The notes under the pieces were generated by a model, which did no database searches, had not been told where the DNA came from, and saw only the letters and a list, made by a program, of their open reading frames with translations. From NCBI GenBank assembly GCA_018340805.1, contig JACMZG010001908.1, positions 12,515,912-12,579,911 on the forward strand: DNA of 64,000 nt, read 5' to 3'. Position 1 is the stretch's first letter, and every line of letters starts with the position of its first letter. Source of the DNA: Microvelia longipes. Its lineage: Eukaryota; Arthropoda; Insecta; Hemiptera; Veliidae. Below, piece after piece: positions 49,886 through 61,534 of this stretch. The position numbers were made by a program, and so were the translations under genes.

Positions 49886-50645
49886 TTACTTTTACTCATT
49901 TATACCGTAGGTATATAGGAAAAGTATTGTGTTTACGAATCGGTAACAGGATGTCACAGAAATTATTCGTTTCAGGTGTTTCTATGACATCTTGAGTAGT
50001 TTTTACAAAGTTGTCTGTCTTTATACTCGTATGCGTGTGTTTTTTCTGTCGGTTATCTTCGTATATCCCAATGTAATATTGCTAGACAGTTGATCTTGGT
50101 ACAAAAATAATCTTTAGGTTAAGTTGTGCTCTCCGGAAACATATGTGCTAAGTTTCATCACATTATCAGCAATAATTTAAGTATTTTAAAAATACTTGTA
50201 TTTTTAAAAAATACTTTTTATACTTTTTAAAAATACTCGTATTTTTAAAAAAATACTTTTTATACTTTTTAAAAATACTTGTATTTTTAAAAAATTAAAG
50301 GAATCAGTAAATAAATCAATTGAGTTGAAATTGGGTGCAAGTGTATCCCTTTACGTAACAAATAAGTATAGTAAGTTTCTTTTCAAGTATATTTATGTTT
50401 TTTGTAGGACCATAAAAGTTAAACAGCATCGAGTGAGGTAAGAGCCTTGATGGAGGACTGCGGAAATTAAACTAATGTAATTACTGTCTGAGGACGAGCA
50501 AAGCGAGTCCAGCATCGTGTTGCAGTATAAATTTAACGACTTGCATATTCTGAGGACGAGCGAATCGAGTCTGTAGATGGAAGGATGAGCGTAGCGAATC
50601 TGATGTGATGAGAACAAGTTTTCGAAATTTTTAGTCTCATTACTG
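49886..50645 (+). mobile_element. Family A element with 5S-like segment, near full length
   Basis: Starts ACTCATTTATACCGTAGGTA with AGGAAAAGTATTGTG. Then come CACAGAAATTATTCGTTTCAG, GT tract words and CTCCGGAAACATATGTGCTA. A 52-bp tandem (GTATTTTTAAAAAATACTTT types, 50165-50300) follows. The 5S-like segment is at 50411-50469. The tail has GAGGACGAGCAAAGCGAGTC, GGACGAGCGAATCGAGTC and GGATGAGCGTAGCGAATC. The minus-strand frame at 50393-50662 is a read-through of this tail. Confidence 0.82.
50411..50469 (+). promoter_or_regulatory. 5S-rRNA-derived segment, diverged
   Basis: CATAAAAGTTAAACAGCATC plus GAGTGAGGTAAGAGCCTTGA and TGGAGGACTGCGG align to AAGTTAAGCAACGTCG...GGATGGGTGACCG of 5S. Box C is damaged here. 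Confidence 0.55.
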
Positions 50646-50810
50646 GGGGTTGATGACGTCATTAAAATATTTTCCGAATGTCACAACAACTGCAGTAGAC
50701 TGATTTTTGTACAAAGTTTTAACTTTCTAGCATAAATACACTGGGAGTTACGATGGTAACAGACACACACACATTCAGACAGACAACTTTGCGAAAACCA
50801 CTCACTAGTC
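50646..50810 (-). mobile_element. Family A, inverted partial copy
   Basis: Contains TGACGTCATTAAAATATTTT (50654), CTGATTTTTGTACAAAG, AAATACACTGGGAGTTACGA and CAGACAACTTTGCGAAAACC, all in the minus orientation. It abuts the plus copy tail to tail and is then swallowed by the 131-bp satellite. Confidence 0.8.
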
Positions 50811-51960
50811 CTTAATATATAAATATATTACTAATTCACTGTGTTTATAAACAAGTAGTAATTACCATTTTATCACAATGTTACCATAAATAAACAGAAT
50901 CATATTAAAAGAACAGACAACTTTGCGAAAACCACTCACTAGTCCTTAATATATAAATATATTACTAATTCACTGTGTTTATAAACAAGTAGTAATTACC
51001 ATTTTATCACAATGTTACCAATAAAACAGAATCATATTAAAAGAACAGACAACTTTGCGAAAACCACTCACTAGTCCTTAATATATAAATATATTACTAA
51101 TTCACTGTGTTTATAAAGTAGTAATTACCATTTTATCACAATGTTACCAATAAAACAGAATCATATTAAAAGAACAGACAACTTTGCGAAAACCACTCAC
51201 TAGTCCTTAATATATAAATATATTACTAATTCACTGTGTTTATAAACAAGTAGTAATTACCATTTTATCACAATGTTACCAATAAAACAGAATCAATTAA
51301 AAGAACAGACAACTTTGCGAAAACCACTCACTAGTCCTTATATATAAATATATTACTAATTCACTGTGTTTATAAACAAGTAGTAATTACCATTTTATCA
51401 CAATGTTACAATAAAAGAATCATATTAAAGAACAGACAACTTTGCGAAAACCACTCACTAGTCCTTAATATATAAATATATTACTAATTCACTGTGTTTT
51501 AAACAAGTAGTAATTACCATTTTATCACAATGTTACCAATAAAACAGAATCATATTAAAAGAACAGACAACTTTGCGAAAACCACTCACTAGTCCTTAAT
51601 ATATAAATATATTACTAATTCACTGTGTTTATAAACAAGTAGTAATTACCATTTTATCACAATGTTACCAATAAAACAGAATCATATTAAAAGAACAGAC
51701 AACTTTGCGAAAACCACTCACTAGTCCTTAATATATAAATATATTACTAATTCACTGTGTTTATAAACAAGTAGTAATTAAACATTTTATCACAATGTTA
51801 CCAATAAACAGAATCATATTAAAAGAACAGACAACTTTGCGAAAACCACTCACTAGTCCTTAATATATAAATATATTACTAATTCACTGTGTTTATAAAC
51901 AAGTAGTAATTACCATTTTATCACAATGTTGCCAATATAACAGAATCATATGAAAAGAAC
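50780..51960. repeat. 131-bp tandem repeat array, 9 copies
   Basis: Nine units starting AGACAACTTTGCGAAAACCA and including CTAATTCACTGTGTTTATAA and ACCATTTTATCACAATGTTA, with very few differences (mostly 1-5 base indels). The first 25 bases of the unit are the end of the Family A piece on its left. Confidence 0.95.
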
Positions 51961-52410
51961 AAAAAAATACTCAACATTCTATGTCAGTTTGATTTTCTCC
52001 GTTAAATATTAAATCCTTGAATTTTCCAATGAAAACCCGATTTCCATTGTGGTTTTTCAATCGGTTTAGATAATTGGACAGCAACAAAGCCTTTTGTAAA
52101 TTCTATTTCAAAACGCACAAATCAAACTGAAAAAGGATTAAAACTTTTAAATTAACGTTTATGACGAATGGAATTAATTTCAACACAAGAAATTCCTTTT
52201 AGAACAAAACATTTGACACAAATTAGTTTAATTTAATTACCACTTCAACGTACAAAGAGAGTCTAAAAATCAAAAACTCTGACGGTAGTCAACAAGCCTG
52301 CGAATTTCTGGAATGCTTACTTTTCAGTAATTAGCCGGATTTGTTTACAGTTTTCTTTACAAGTATAAACCGTAAACCTGACCAAGGACTGGATTTGTGC
52401 GCAACAAAGC
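51961..52410. other. AT-rich stretch, nothing recognised
   Basis: No gene, RNA or repeat supported between the satellite and the SINE-like element. Confidence 0.5.
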
Positions 52411-52572
52411 AAGCATTCCAATGGAAATTCGCCCGGCTTGCGGACCCAAGCACCAGAATTATTTGTAGTAATAAACTTATAAAGGGAATTTATATCGACA
52501 AAAAATGTCTCTCCTGAACCAAGATTCAAACCCGGGCTCGTGGGTTTGAAAAACTTGAGTACTCGGATCTAC

Positions 52573-52775
<203 letters not shown>

Positions 52776-52904
52776 ATTTGCTTACCATGACTAGTGATAA
52801 ACATCTAGTCATCATCTATAATGACTAAAACGGTTGGTCAAAGTAATTAATTAACCACTTTGGCTGGCCATTGTGAATAATATCTCACAAAAAAATGGCT
52901 GATG

Positions 52905-53210
52905 TGATAAATATATTTAGCAAATAAGTGTATTAAGTTTCGCTTCAGTACAGCAAGTATACTTAAGGTATTTGTTGGATCATAAAAGTTAAGCAACATC
53001 GAACGAGGTCAATGCGTGAATGGGTGAGCGTTGGGAATAAAACTAATTTAATTACTATCTGAGGATGAGCAAAGTGAATCTCAAAACAGGTTGCAGTAGA
53101 ATACATTTTGTAATTTTTATATTCTAAGGACGAGCAAATCGAGTCCGAATTAGGGAGGAACTTAGCGTTAAGAATGCGGAAAAAGTTCCGAGGTACCCCG
53201 TACCCGACTT
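52905..53210 (+). mobile_element. Family A element, 3' half with best 5S-like segment
   Basis: Begins within the family at AGTGTATTAAGTTTCGCTTC, then CAGCAAGTATACTTAAGG and TTGTTGGATCATAAAAG. The 5S-like segment is at 52980-53040. The tail GAGGATGAGCAAAGTGAATC and GGACGAGCAAATCGAGTCCG ends CCGAGGTACCCCGTACCCGA. Confidence 0.8.
52980..53040 (+). promoter_or_regulatory. 5S-rRNA-derived segment, well preserved
   Basis: AAAGTTAAGCAACATCGAAC plus GAGGTCAATGCGTGAATGGG and TGAGCGTTGGGAATAA run in register with the 5S rRNA internal control region (box A, intermediate element, box C). About two thirds of the positions agree with a general animal 5S by eye. Confidence 0.72.
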
Positions 53211-53378
53211 TTTATTTTATTTTTGAAGTCCCTTAGCTAAGTTAAAAAGGATTAACTTGTCTTTCACTTTCTCTTAAATTAGACAGGGATTTTCACTCAA
53301 ATCTTTTAATTTTGACTTTATTTTAAACTCAATGCTTTCCAAAGGTTATTTTAGTCAGGTGTTACTTTTAGTTCTGAA

Positions 53379-54175
53379 CAAGGGCGGACTGGCCAGTTAG
53401 GCCAAGGACGGCAGCCCTCCTTGGGACCCTCAGCCAAAAGTAAACTTGAAATTTAAAAAAACAATAAACAAAAAAATGAACAAAAATCAACAAAATCAAT
53501 AAACAATGAAATTAAAAAAAAAAATGTTTATATATTAAATAATTTGAAGCTTATAATAAATATTTTATAATTATGAATACATTCATAACATCAGAGTGTA
53601 AAATTGGACCTAAATATATTTAAAGTACTTAAAAATATTCTTTATTTGTTATTCTAACAAGAATCCAAAGACTTTAAGGGATTTATTTTACTTGGACTTT
53701 TAAGGGCCCCATACGGAAGACCAGGACCAAAAAAAGCCTTAGCATACTACTTTAGCATACTACTTTTTTAAGGATTTGAAAAATATTTAAAATGTTAGAT
53801 CTTTATGGCCCCCTATTCATTATACTAAGACTTTTAAGGGCCCCATACAAAGACTAGAGCCAATGATGGCCATCATCATACTTGATCAGGACCCTAAAAA
53901 TGTACAAAAGGGACTTTAGTACATTTTAAAGTTTATTTTGAATATACTTAAGTTGATTTTAATTTATTTAAATAAAAAAATTTAATTGAATTTATTTTAT
54001 TAAATACTACATTAAAATTTAAATGCTTGCCATGATTAATACTACTCTAGTCAAAACTAGTCCCCTCTACTTGGGAAGCAATATAGGACACCCCCTTATT
54101 GGGCCCCTGGAGATCTAGTTTTGGGCCCTATTAGGCCAAACCATGCTCGGGCCTTTTTGGCTCAGTCCGTCACTG
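53379..54175. mobile_element. hAT-like non-autonomous element
   Basis: The ends CAAGGGCGGACTGGCCAGTT and, inverted, CAGTGACGGACTGAGCCAAA resemble each other and the CAGNGNCGGACTGG ends of many hAT elements. The flanks GTTCTGAA (53371-53378) and GTCCTGAA (54176-54183) are an 8-bp target duplication with one change. Inside, ACTTTTAAGGGCCCCATAC is repeated. No transposase frame. Confidence 0.78.
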
Positions 54176-54225
54176 GTCCTGAATTTATTATACTTAGAGC
54201 TACTTAGGACTGTAAACTGATTGTT

Positions 54226-54242
54226 GTAAGTTCAAATCTTAC
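54226..54242 (+). other. T-arm-like stem-loop
   Basis: GTAAG-TTCAAAT-CTTAC is a perfect T-arm with a box-B-like loop directly before the retroposed sequence. No D-arm, anticodon arm or acceptor pairing could be built around it. Confidence 0.35.
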
Positions 54243-54243
54243 T

Positions 54244-54541
54244 TAAGGAGGCTAATTTTTTTTTTTACGCTTTAACCCGTAGGGTCATTTAGCGTTTTCC
54301 CCTCACTCAAATCTCACTCAACATTAACCCCTGAGTTTGTACACATCCAATCATCTAGGAAGCAACCGTACATGGTAGCACATGTAACCGGTTCACAGTG
54401 TGTCTAGTTCATCCAGCCCAACCAGACTCTATCCAAACTCACTGCTCTGGCTAGTATCTGCGACTAGTTTACAGTGTGCCTAGTTCATCTAGACCAGCTA
54501 GACTCTGGCTAGGCTCACTGCTCTGGCTAAGGAGGCTAATT
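54244..54541 (-). mobile_element. Retroposed sequence with poly(A) and 13-bp target duplication
   Basis: TAAGGAGGCTAAT occurs at 54244-54256 and 54528-54540. Just inside the left copy is a T-run (about 54256-54266), i.e. a poly(A) tail on the minus strand after GGGTTAAAGCG. This is the signature of LINE-mediated insertion of about 270 bp. The body contains a diverged ~78-bp duplication (CAGTGTGTCTAGTTCATCCA and CAGTGTGCCTAGTTCATCTA). No coding region; perhaps a SINE with duplicated 5' part. Confidence 0.75.
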
Positions 54542-55955
54542 AAGATCTATAAAAATACATTTATTAAATTATTTCTTTAATTATGAATAATGCAGTGTAA
54601 TCGATTATAAAGACCTTCCGCCTTGACTTAAGAATCAAATGTCAAGATCTAGAAGAAAAAGCAAGTTTACTCGCTCAGTTCATAAAACCTAATTTTAGGG
54701 ATGGCAAAATCACAATATAGAATGAAGTTATCTAAAAGAAGTAATACTCATTTTAGATATTCATGTGCATAATCTAATATGGATTATGCCGAATAGTACA
54801 GCTAAATATTCTCTTATTTAGGACAGTTTCGTGTAATAAAGTAGATCCATTGACTGTGATTGTTAGAATTATAATTATTTTATCACTAAATAAATGTATT
54901 AACAACTAAAAAAGAAGTTATAAAAATCTTTATTACAAAAAGCAGGCATTTCTATTATTTTATTTTATGTTTTTTTTTTGCATTTTTTAAAGGATTTTTC
55001 AAAGATAATGGAATTAATAACAGAAATATTAATTTTAAAAAAATATCATGGAAATAATTTAAAAAGCTATTTAAAAATTATTAAAAATAAAATTAAATAC
55101 AAAAATACAATTTAGAAATATATAAGAAATACAAAAATAAAATTTTTATAAAGAATCGAGTAGTTGAAAACAACGTCAAGTTCAATTATTATGCAAAGCA
55201 GGCTTTTTCCTTCGGCATTAAAAAAATACTCAACAATCACAGCAAAAAAATGAGGAACGAAAGGGAAAAAAGAGCATTTTTCAACAAAAATCCACGCCTT
55301 ACTCCTATCAAGTACTCTATTCCGCCGCGACAGTGGAATTATGTCTTTCCCCTCCTTAACCCGTTTCAGTTTAAAATGAACCTAACAAAAAAATAATATA
55401 AAAATGAAAAGTTTTCCATTTTTAACAGAAATGTAAAAAACGAAAACGAAGTTTTTTCTCTTTTATTATTCTTTTGACAGTTATCAATTTAGAAAATGTA
55501 AAGGAAAGAAATAATTCTAAAAATATTTTTTATAAAAGTAGGTGATAGCTATACTTTTTCAATTTATAAAAATCTTGTAAAAAAAGTAAAAACGTATTTT
55601 ACTCTTGAAATGATAAGGCAAACCAGACGCATTGTCGTAAAATTTTCTTCACCCTTAAATTTGTTTTAACCTACATATCAAACTGAGAATGTTTTAATTT
55701 TTAATGAATAAAATTATGTTCAGAGCGGCACGTGTTATTTCTAGGTTAATAAAATTCAATACATTAAAGTATGAGGGGGTTTGAAAAAGCAGATGTTCTA
55801 GCTAGATAAAGTTCAGAAGAAACTAAACCAAAACCAGAGCGTCATTGGAATTTCAAAAACCCAAGCCAATCAGAGAGCGGGTAGTAACCAATCAACAGTT
55901 AAACTGGAAAAACGCTGCTAGATTATGGCAGAAAAAACTCGTGATAAGTGGTCGG
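54542..55955. other. AT-rich stretch, nothing recognised
   Basis: Several A- and T-runs. No frame, RNA or repeat supported. Confidence 0.5.
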
Positions 55956-56440
55956 CCAAGCTGACAGGACGTCTTCTAAAAGTAAATCTGGCCAAGATAT
56001 TAGAAATTTATAAAGTGATTCAATTCGATGTAAACAAACCAAAAGCATTTGGAGGTTATAACATGACTTTAAAAAACATAAACAAGTCAATTCATCAAAA
56101 TTGAACTAATGCTGATAATGAGAAAACTTGGCACATATCTTAGTCTTATACAAAGTTACATGCCCGCCAATCTCAAGTTGATCTTCACATTTTTCTGTGT
56201 GATTTTTAATTTTCAAAATTTTCATTATTCGCAAAAAAAAAAAAAATCCGGAAATCACACTATACTTAGACTATTTTTGCACCTAGTTTAAACTCTCTAG
56301 CATAAATAAACTGGGAGCTACGTTGATAACAGACATACACACACACATAAAGATAGACAACTCAGCGAAAACCACTAATACCGGTTTCGATTTTTTTATA
56401 AATACTGTTCCTATATATCTACAGCATTAATGAGGAAAAG
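55956..56440 (-). mobile_element. Family A element, 5' half
   Basis: On the minus strand it starts near 56440 with TTTTTACTTTTCCTCATTAA, passes CCGGTATTAGTGGTTTTCGC, a GT tract and CTCCCAGTTTATTTATGCTA. It continues to GAGATTGGCGGGCATGTAAC and ATGTGCCAAGTTTTC. The region GCATTTGGAGGTTATAACAT (56050) recurs at 59595. Diverged; no 5S part. Confidence 0.75.
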
Positions 56441-57264
56441 TAAAAACCATGTAAAAGTACAAAACAAAATCCTTATATAGATATTCTGGCTAACTTTGAA
56501 TGCATGTTCTTACATGAAGAGATACTGATGTACGATTGCGTTCTAAAATACAACATAATAACTAAATTATGGTTTGTTTTAAGAAAAAAAATTGTACTTT
56601 AGTATCATTTTTAAAATGAAAATAATATTACTAACTCTTTGGTCTCTACAAACTGAGTTTTTCCATTTCCGAAATGATTATTACTTTTCGAGAAGATAAC
56701 TTAGACCTGATACACTCTAAGAGTTTTCTCAGAGATAATTTTACTCAGAAGTTGAAATTGTATATTTTTTAAACAAAATGGGAAAGGTAAAAATTATAGT
56801 TACTTAGTACATCGATAAAAAAAACATTTTAGATAAGAAATAAAATGTACACAGAAGTGGCAACTGAGGGGGAATGGAGAAAAATATTAACTATACGGAA
56901 AGGTTACTTAACTAAACTGAATAACAAAATCAAATCAAACATCTAAGTCTCTAAAAACACAGACACAATTTCTGTGTACAACATATCTCTCTATGTGTTA
57001 CGTACTCTCTGCCTCGAACAATGCTGCGATATTCGTAGGTATGTATGATACTAAAATATTGTAATTTATAAACATAATATAATTTATTTTTACTGTAAAA
57101 ATGTAAATATTATAATAAGTAAATGTGATAATCAAATAAAAATTCAAGTATTTTGCACAATAGTAGTAGGATTGTTATCGTAGATATAAGCAGATTTAAG
57201 AAAATATCGGAGAACATATATTATGTAGGAATTATGTTCAATTATGTATTATGTGTGTTAAAAT

Positions 57265-57270
<6 letters not shown>
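56441..57270. other. AT-rich stretch, nothing recognised
   Basis: No gene or repeat supported. Confidence 0.5.
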
Positions 57271-57306
<36 letters not shown>

Positions 57307-57365
57307 TATTATTATATATATATATATATATACACAACACAACACACACCACCACACACACCACA

Positions 57366-57400
<35 letters not shown>
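57271..57400. repeat. (TA)n and (CA)n microsatellites
   Basis: TA array to about 57332, then CACAACACAACACACACCAC and pure CA to about 57398. Confidence 0.95.
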
Positions 57401-57404
<4 letters not shown>

Positions 57405-57589
57405 TGTATGAGTAAATATAAATGTATGAGCTAAAAAATAAATAATTTTGATAAAGACAATAAGTATAAATATTAGCATATTAGTCAATGTTAACCATTG
57501 TAATTTAATTATTTTTTGTTACATTACTTAAATCCTAATCACCAAAATTCAAGGACAATTCTAATTTTAAAATAGAACAATCTTAAAAA

Positions 57590-57660
57590 ATCAGGTACAG
57601 AGTACGGAACTTTCCCTCAAAATATCGAATGCGGACTCGCTTCGCTCGTTCTAAGACAGT
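57590..57660 (-). mobile_element. Family A tail fragment
   Basis: On the minus strand GAACGAGCGAAGCGAGTCCG is followed by GTTCCGTACTCTGTACCTGA, i.e. the family tail. Confidence 0.65.
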
Positions 57661-57947
57661 ATCTGTACATTCATCTTTATCCAAACCACTACCACTCCAG
57701 CTACTGTCTTTGCTCGATTCTACTCAACGAGTTGAAAAAAAAAACCGTAGGGCAATTAAACTTTGCATGCTTGTTTATCACATAAAGATATACATAAATT
57801 CTAAATTTTAACTTAATTAGATAATGTTTGATTTTAGGGCGACTTTTTACTAAACGCATATGTCAAATATAATATACACTACTTGAATAGTAATAAAACT
57901 AATGCTAATATCCAAAGGAAATTTAGTTCCTTTGTCACTTGATTATA

Positions 57948-58390
57948 AGAGTACATGAGTGATAGAGTGATGCATGAGTGATAGAGTGATACACAAGAGG
58001 GAAACTTCATTGTTATCAGTTTTGATGTATTTTATAAATTTTCAAAGAGTCATTATAGACAGTTAATAGACCTAGAATGACCTAGGCTTAGTCCAGTTAA
58101 TAGACTAGAGGACTAGGTATAGTCATTATAGACAGTTAATAGACCTAGAATGACCTAGGGCTATAGTCATTATAGACAGTTAATAGACCTAGAATGACCT
58201 AGGGCTATAGTCATTATAGGACAGTTAATAGACCTAGAATTGACCTAGGCTATAGTCATTATTCCTAGAATGACTATTAGATTATAGACAGTAATAGACC
58301 TAGAATGAGGGCTATAGTCCAGTTAATAGACCTAGCTAGGGTAAGTCATTATAGACAGTTAATAGACCTAGGGCTATAGTGATTAAAATG
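57948..58390. repeat. Tandem arrays of 16-20 bp and 44 bp
   Basis: GAGTGATAGAGTGATGCAT-type units at 57956-57995. The 44-bp unit TCATTATAGACAGTTAATAG, ACCTAGAATGACCTAGGGCT, ATAG runs from 58045 to 58385, about eight copies with many deletions. Confidence 0.9.
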
Positions 58391-59431
58391 ATTTCTGTAC
58401 CAAGAATCAACTCTCTAGTATAAACACAGATACAAAAATCACAAAGAGATAAAAAACTTGTTAAAAACTATGTAGGAGGTCTTCAAACACCCGATACAGA
58501 TAATCCAGGTAAAATCTAGTCTAGGATATTTAGTGCGAACACATAACGTTTCCTATATACTTGTGATGAAAATGAAGAGAGGTAGAAATAACAATAAAAT
58601 AACAAATACTGTCGACCGATAAAGAAAAACAAATTTAGGTTTATTTAGACCTATCATTAACCGGTTGCTTTTTTCAATTAATATCTCCCGCACAGACCGT
58701 AAATGATAAAAATTTTCTAAAAGTTATATCTTATTTTTATATTTTATTTTTTAAAAAAGTATCACAATCGGGTTATTTGTCTGTTCACAAGAATGATTAA
58801 CTTTTCTCTTTTTTTTCAGCCTATTTTTAATTTTTCTCGACGATCGATCGATATATTACTTACCGATCAACGTTTTTCAACCAAATAAATATTTACCATT
58901 AAATGCAAACCTTAAACTTTATTAAACTTAGTACCTGAGTTCACTAAACCCACGTCGAACCAAGACATGGAATTTAATTTCCGGTCTAACCCCCCTTTTC
59001 CAAGGTGAATGTCTGCACCAGATATTATATATTTTTTAGGAAAGAGCGGGAAATGCGAAGAAAAAACCGGGAAATGTGTAGAAGTATAAAATGCAGAGAG
59101 TATGTTTTTCCATTTTTTTTTTGGTCGTCTGGTTTTCATTATTATTCTTTTATATTTTCGCTTGTATTTTCTTCTATTATAATACGTTTTCTTGTTTTGA
59201 ATTGATTTGTCAATATGAAGAAATGTCATATGAAGACAGGAAAGGATATGAAGTGTATAAAAAAATAAAAGATTAAAACATGGAAATAAGAACATGACAA
59301 TTAAACAACAACAATAACAATTAAAAGGAAACGAAGACTGTGTATTTGTATGAGTTCAAATTGACCAATCTAAATTACATTTTTCTACATTTCTGTAAAC
59401 AATCCACCGATATCTTTATGTTATTGGTCGA
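58391..59431. other. No recognised gene
   Basis: Includes CGATCGATCGATATAT near 58841. A 127-codon frame on the minus strand (58912-59295) overlaps several plus-strand frames of similar length, none with recognisable homology. Composition does not favour any. Confidence 0.45.
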
Positions 59432-59554
59432 AATGGCGACATCTTCTGCTTCAGAGTGGCAAATGACACATTTAAAAGCTATTACTGAGGAAATTAAAAA
59501 TGTTTATAAAAAAGTTTTTTTCTTATTCCATCCTTCTACTTTAGTTTTTACGTA
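59432..59554 (+). CDS. Possible N-terminal exon, unknown product
   Basis: An ATGG in good context opens MATSSASEWQMTHLKAITEE and continues IKNVYKKV before turning into T-rich sequence with a stop after codon 40. The first 27 codons look protein-like (balanced, amphipathic second half). The switch to T-runs could be an intron start, but the only GT there (AAAAAAGTTTTT) is a poor donor. No family recognised. Confidence 0.2.
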
Positions 59555-59560
59555 ATTCTA

Positions 59561-59960
59561 AGATATTAGAAATTCATAAGGTGAAACCAAACGCATTTGG
59601 AGGTTATGACCTGACTTTTTATGAATGACTTGTGACGTCATTGTAGGAATCAGTATAACGGATTAACATTGAAAATTTACTATTTATTCCTGCAATGCCG
59701 GACATAATCTAAACTGTCAAAAAAGTTTGATTTCATTCATAAAAACCCTCCGATTGAATCATCTATATAACTCTATCAGCTTAACTTAAATACTAAGTTT
59801 TAACAAAATTAACATGACTGGTACAAATGTAGATAAAAGGTAAAATACTTAATTTCCCTCTGTTTGTAGTGGATTTATAAAGACAAGTAAACGAATAAAA
59901 TCAACACTTTTCCTATTTATTTACGGTAAACACGAGCTTAAGTAGAAATACATTAAATTT
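59561..59960 (-). mobile_element. Family A element, diverged 5' half
   Basis: Shares CATTTGGAGGTTATGACCTG with 56050 and contains TGACGTCA (59633). Near 59950 it reads on the minus strand as CTACTTAAGCTCGTGTTTAC with AAATAGGAAAAGTGTTG, a decayed terminal hairpin. Confidence 0.55.
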
Positions 59961-60631
59961 GACGTAATTCTCTCGTGAAACGTGTTACTAGCATGGTAAT
60001 ACTACAAAACATAAGCAGATTTATACTTACTGTTAGGGAAAATAAAAATATTGCAAATCTATTGTTACCTGTAACAGAAATAAACAATAAAATTAAAATT
60101 TATGTATTGTTTTTTTTTGTAGTTTATATTAGTACTAATATTAACGAAATAACATTAAAGCCTGATTTCATTAACACCAAAACGCATAGAAAACAAAGTA
60201 ATACCTTCGCTTCCCACAACGATTGATTACCTCACTCATAGTGAAGGTTACAATTAGGTTACGAAGGTCCTCTGCGAATTCCAGAAAAGATGTTTCAAAC
60301 CTCTTAATATATTAAGATCGGATATGCCTCTTCTAGTAATATATATCTCTTCTATTCATCATATGGACTGCGGTACATGGCAACATCACCTCTCAGGCCC
60401 CGCTATTCAATGCGTAGTGGCCCCTTATTGGAGCATCTATGAGGAGGTGGGTCATTTATAATAGTACAGTCTGTTTGGTATAGCATAAGCTAACAAAGGT
60501 TAGCTTAGGTTACACATGGGTTAGGACGCCCTCTTTCAAATCTAACATACATTATAGAGGTCATCCACATAGATGTATACATATCTCTATGCATTTGCAT
60601 TCCATGTAACCGTATTCTATACCAAGGAGTA
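59961..60631. other. No gene recognised
   Basis: An 83-codon frame at 59975-60226 is AT-biased with no recognisable product. GTTAGCTTAGGTTACACATG lies near 60499. Confidence 0.45.
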
Positions 60632-60740
<109 letters not shown>

Positions 60741-60755
60741 AACTCCTTGGTATTG

Positions 60756-61429
60756 CTAATTATCCATGTAAATTCTAGCTCTAAGAAAAATTATTGGAAT
60801 TCTGTATTTCCACAGTATGAATGACACTTTAAAGGGTACTTAAAAAAAATGTAAACTAATCATAGTTTACAAGGCTGTAAAATGCGTTCTTTACAGCGCC
60901 CAATGTCAGAGCAGTAACATCGTAGTTAAATCTATACTCTGTCTAGAAAAATAATAATAAATGTACTATAACGAGGGACACTCCTTACTTAAATAACATT
61001 CGGGATAGCAACCTACCGACATGAACAAGAGTTTGAATTTCTGTTTAATTCAAACATTTTGCTTCGCCAAGTTGCAAAATTAAAATTTAATTTATTGAAT
61101 GAAATTCTTCTAAAATTTTGAACAAATCTTGTTTGACGTTTAACAAACTTGACGGCCCGTAAAAAATTTGTTTATAAAATATAATAAAGGAAAAAAATGT
61201 ATTTCAGCTATCGGTTAAAGTTTTGACAAGCGTTAATAATGCTTAATATTTTTATAAATAAGGTTTTAATGTTTTGACGGACAAAAATGAGGTGAACCTC
61301 TGTAATCCTATGTCAAGTTCTATGAAAAATTTTGGAAATAATAATATCTAAAAAAGAACTTGATAGGGCTTTAAAAGATTTTTTTTAAAACAATAGCAAC
61401 ATTTTAAAAATATATAAAAAAGAAACAAA
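60756..61429. other. AT-rich stretch, nothing recognised
   Basis: No gene, RNA or repeat supported. Confidence 0.5.
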
Positions 61430-61500
61430 TCTTGGCAGAGGTCCGTATGGCAGGCAAATTTCCTTTGAAATACTTGCCTTAGAGCATAAAAATCCATTTA
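61430..61500 (+). repeat. Family B arm fragment
   Basis: CTTGGCAGAGGTCCGTATGG and CAGGCAAATTTCCTTTGAAA are a diverged version of the GGTCCGCATGTCGGGCGAATTTCC block. Confidence 0.55.
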
Positions 61501-61534
61501 TTGCTTTAATGCCCAGTTTATACGCTTCATTACT

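Noticed and set aside
50480..50560. CTGAGGACGAGCGAAGCGAG in the Family A tail as a hammerhead core
   Set aside because: CTGANGA is present, but no stem II followed by GAAA is found. The pairing is a simple imperfect hairpin.
52980..53040. 5S rRNA gene
   Set aside because: Only the central and 3' part of 5S matches, with many changes. The surroundings are those of Family A, and no 5' domain or terminator is present.
54165..54255. tRNA-Tyr-like sequence (mitochondrial type) around GGACTGTAAACT
   Set aside because: Only the T-arm pairs. The anticodon stem TAGGA/CTGAT does not pair and no acceptor stem is found.
58912..59295. 127-codon open frame on the minus strand, the longest not made of simple repeats
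   Set aside because: It competes with three plus-strand frames over the same bases, has no recognisable motif and lies in ordinary AT-rich DNA. This length is not surprising by chance in 64 kb on six frames.
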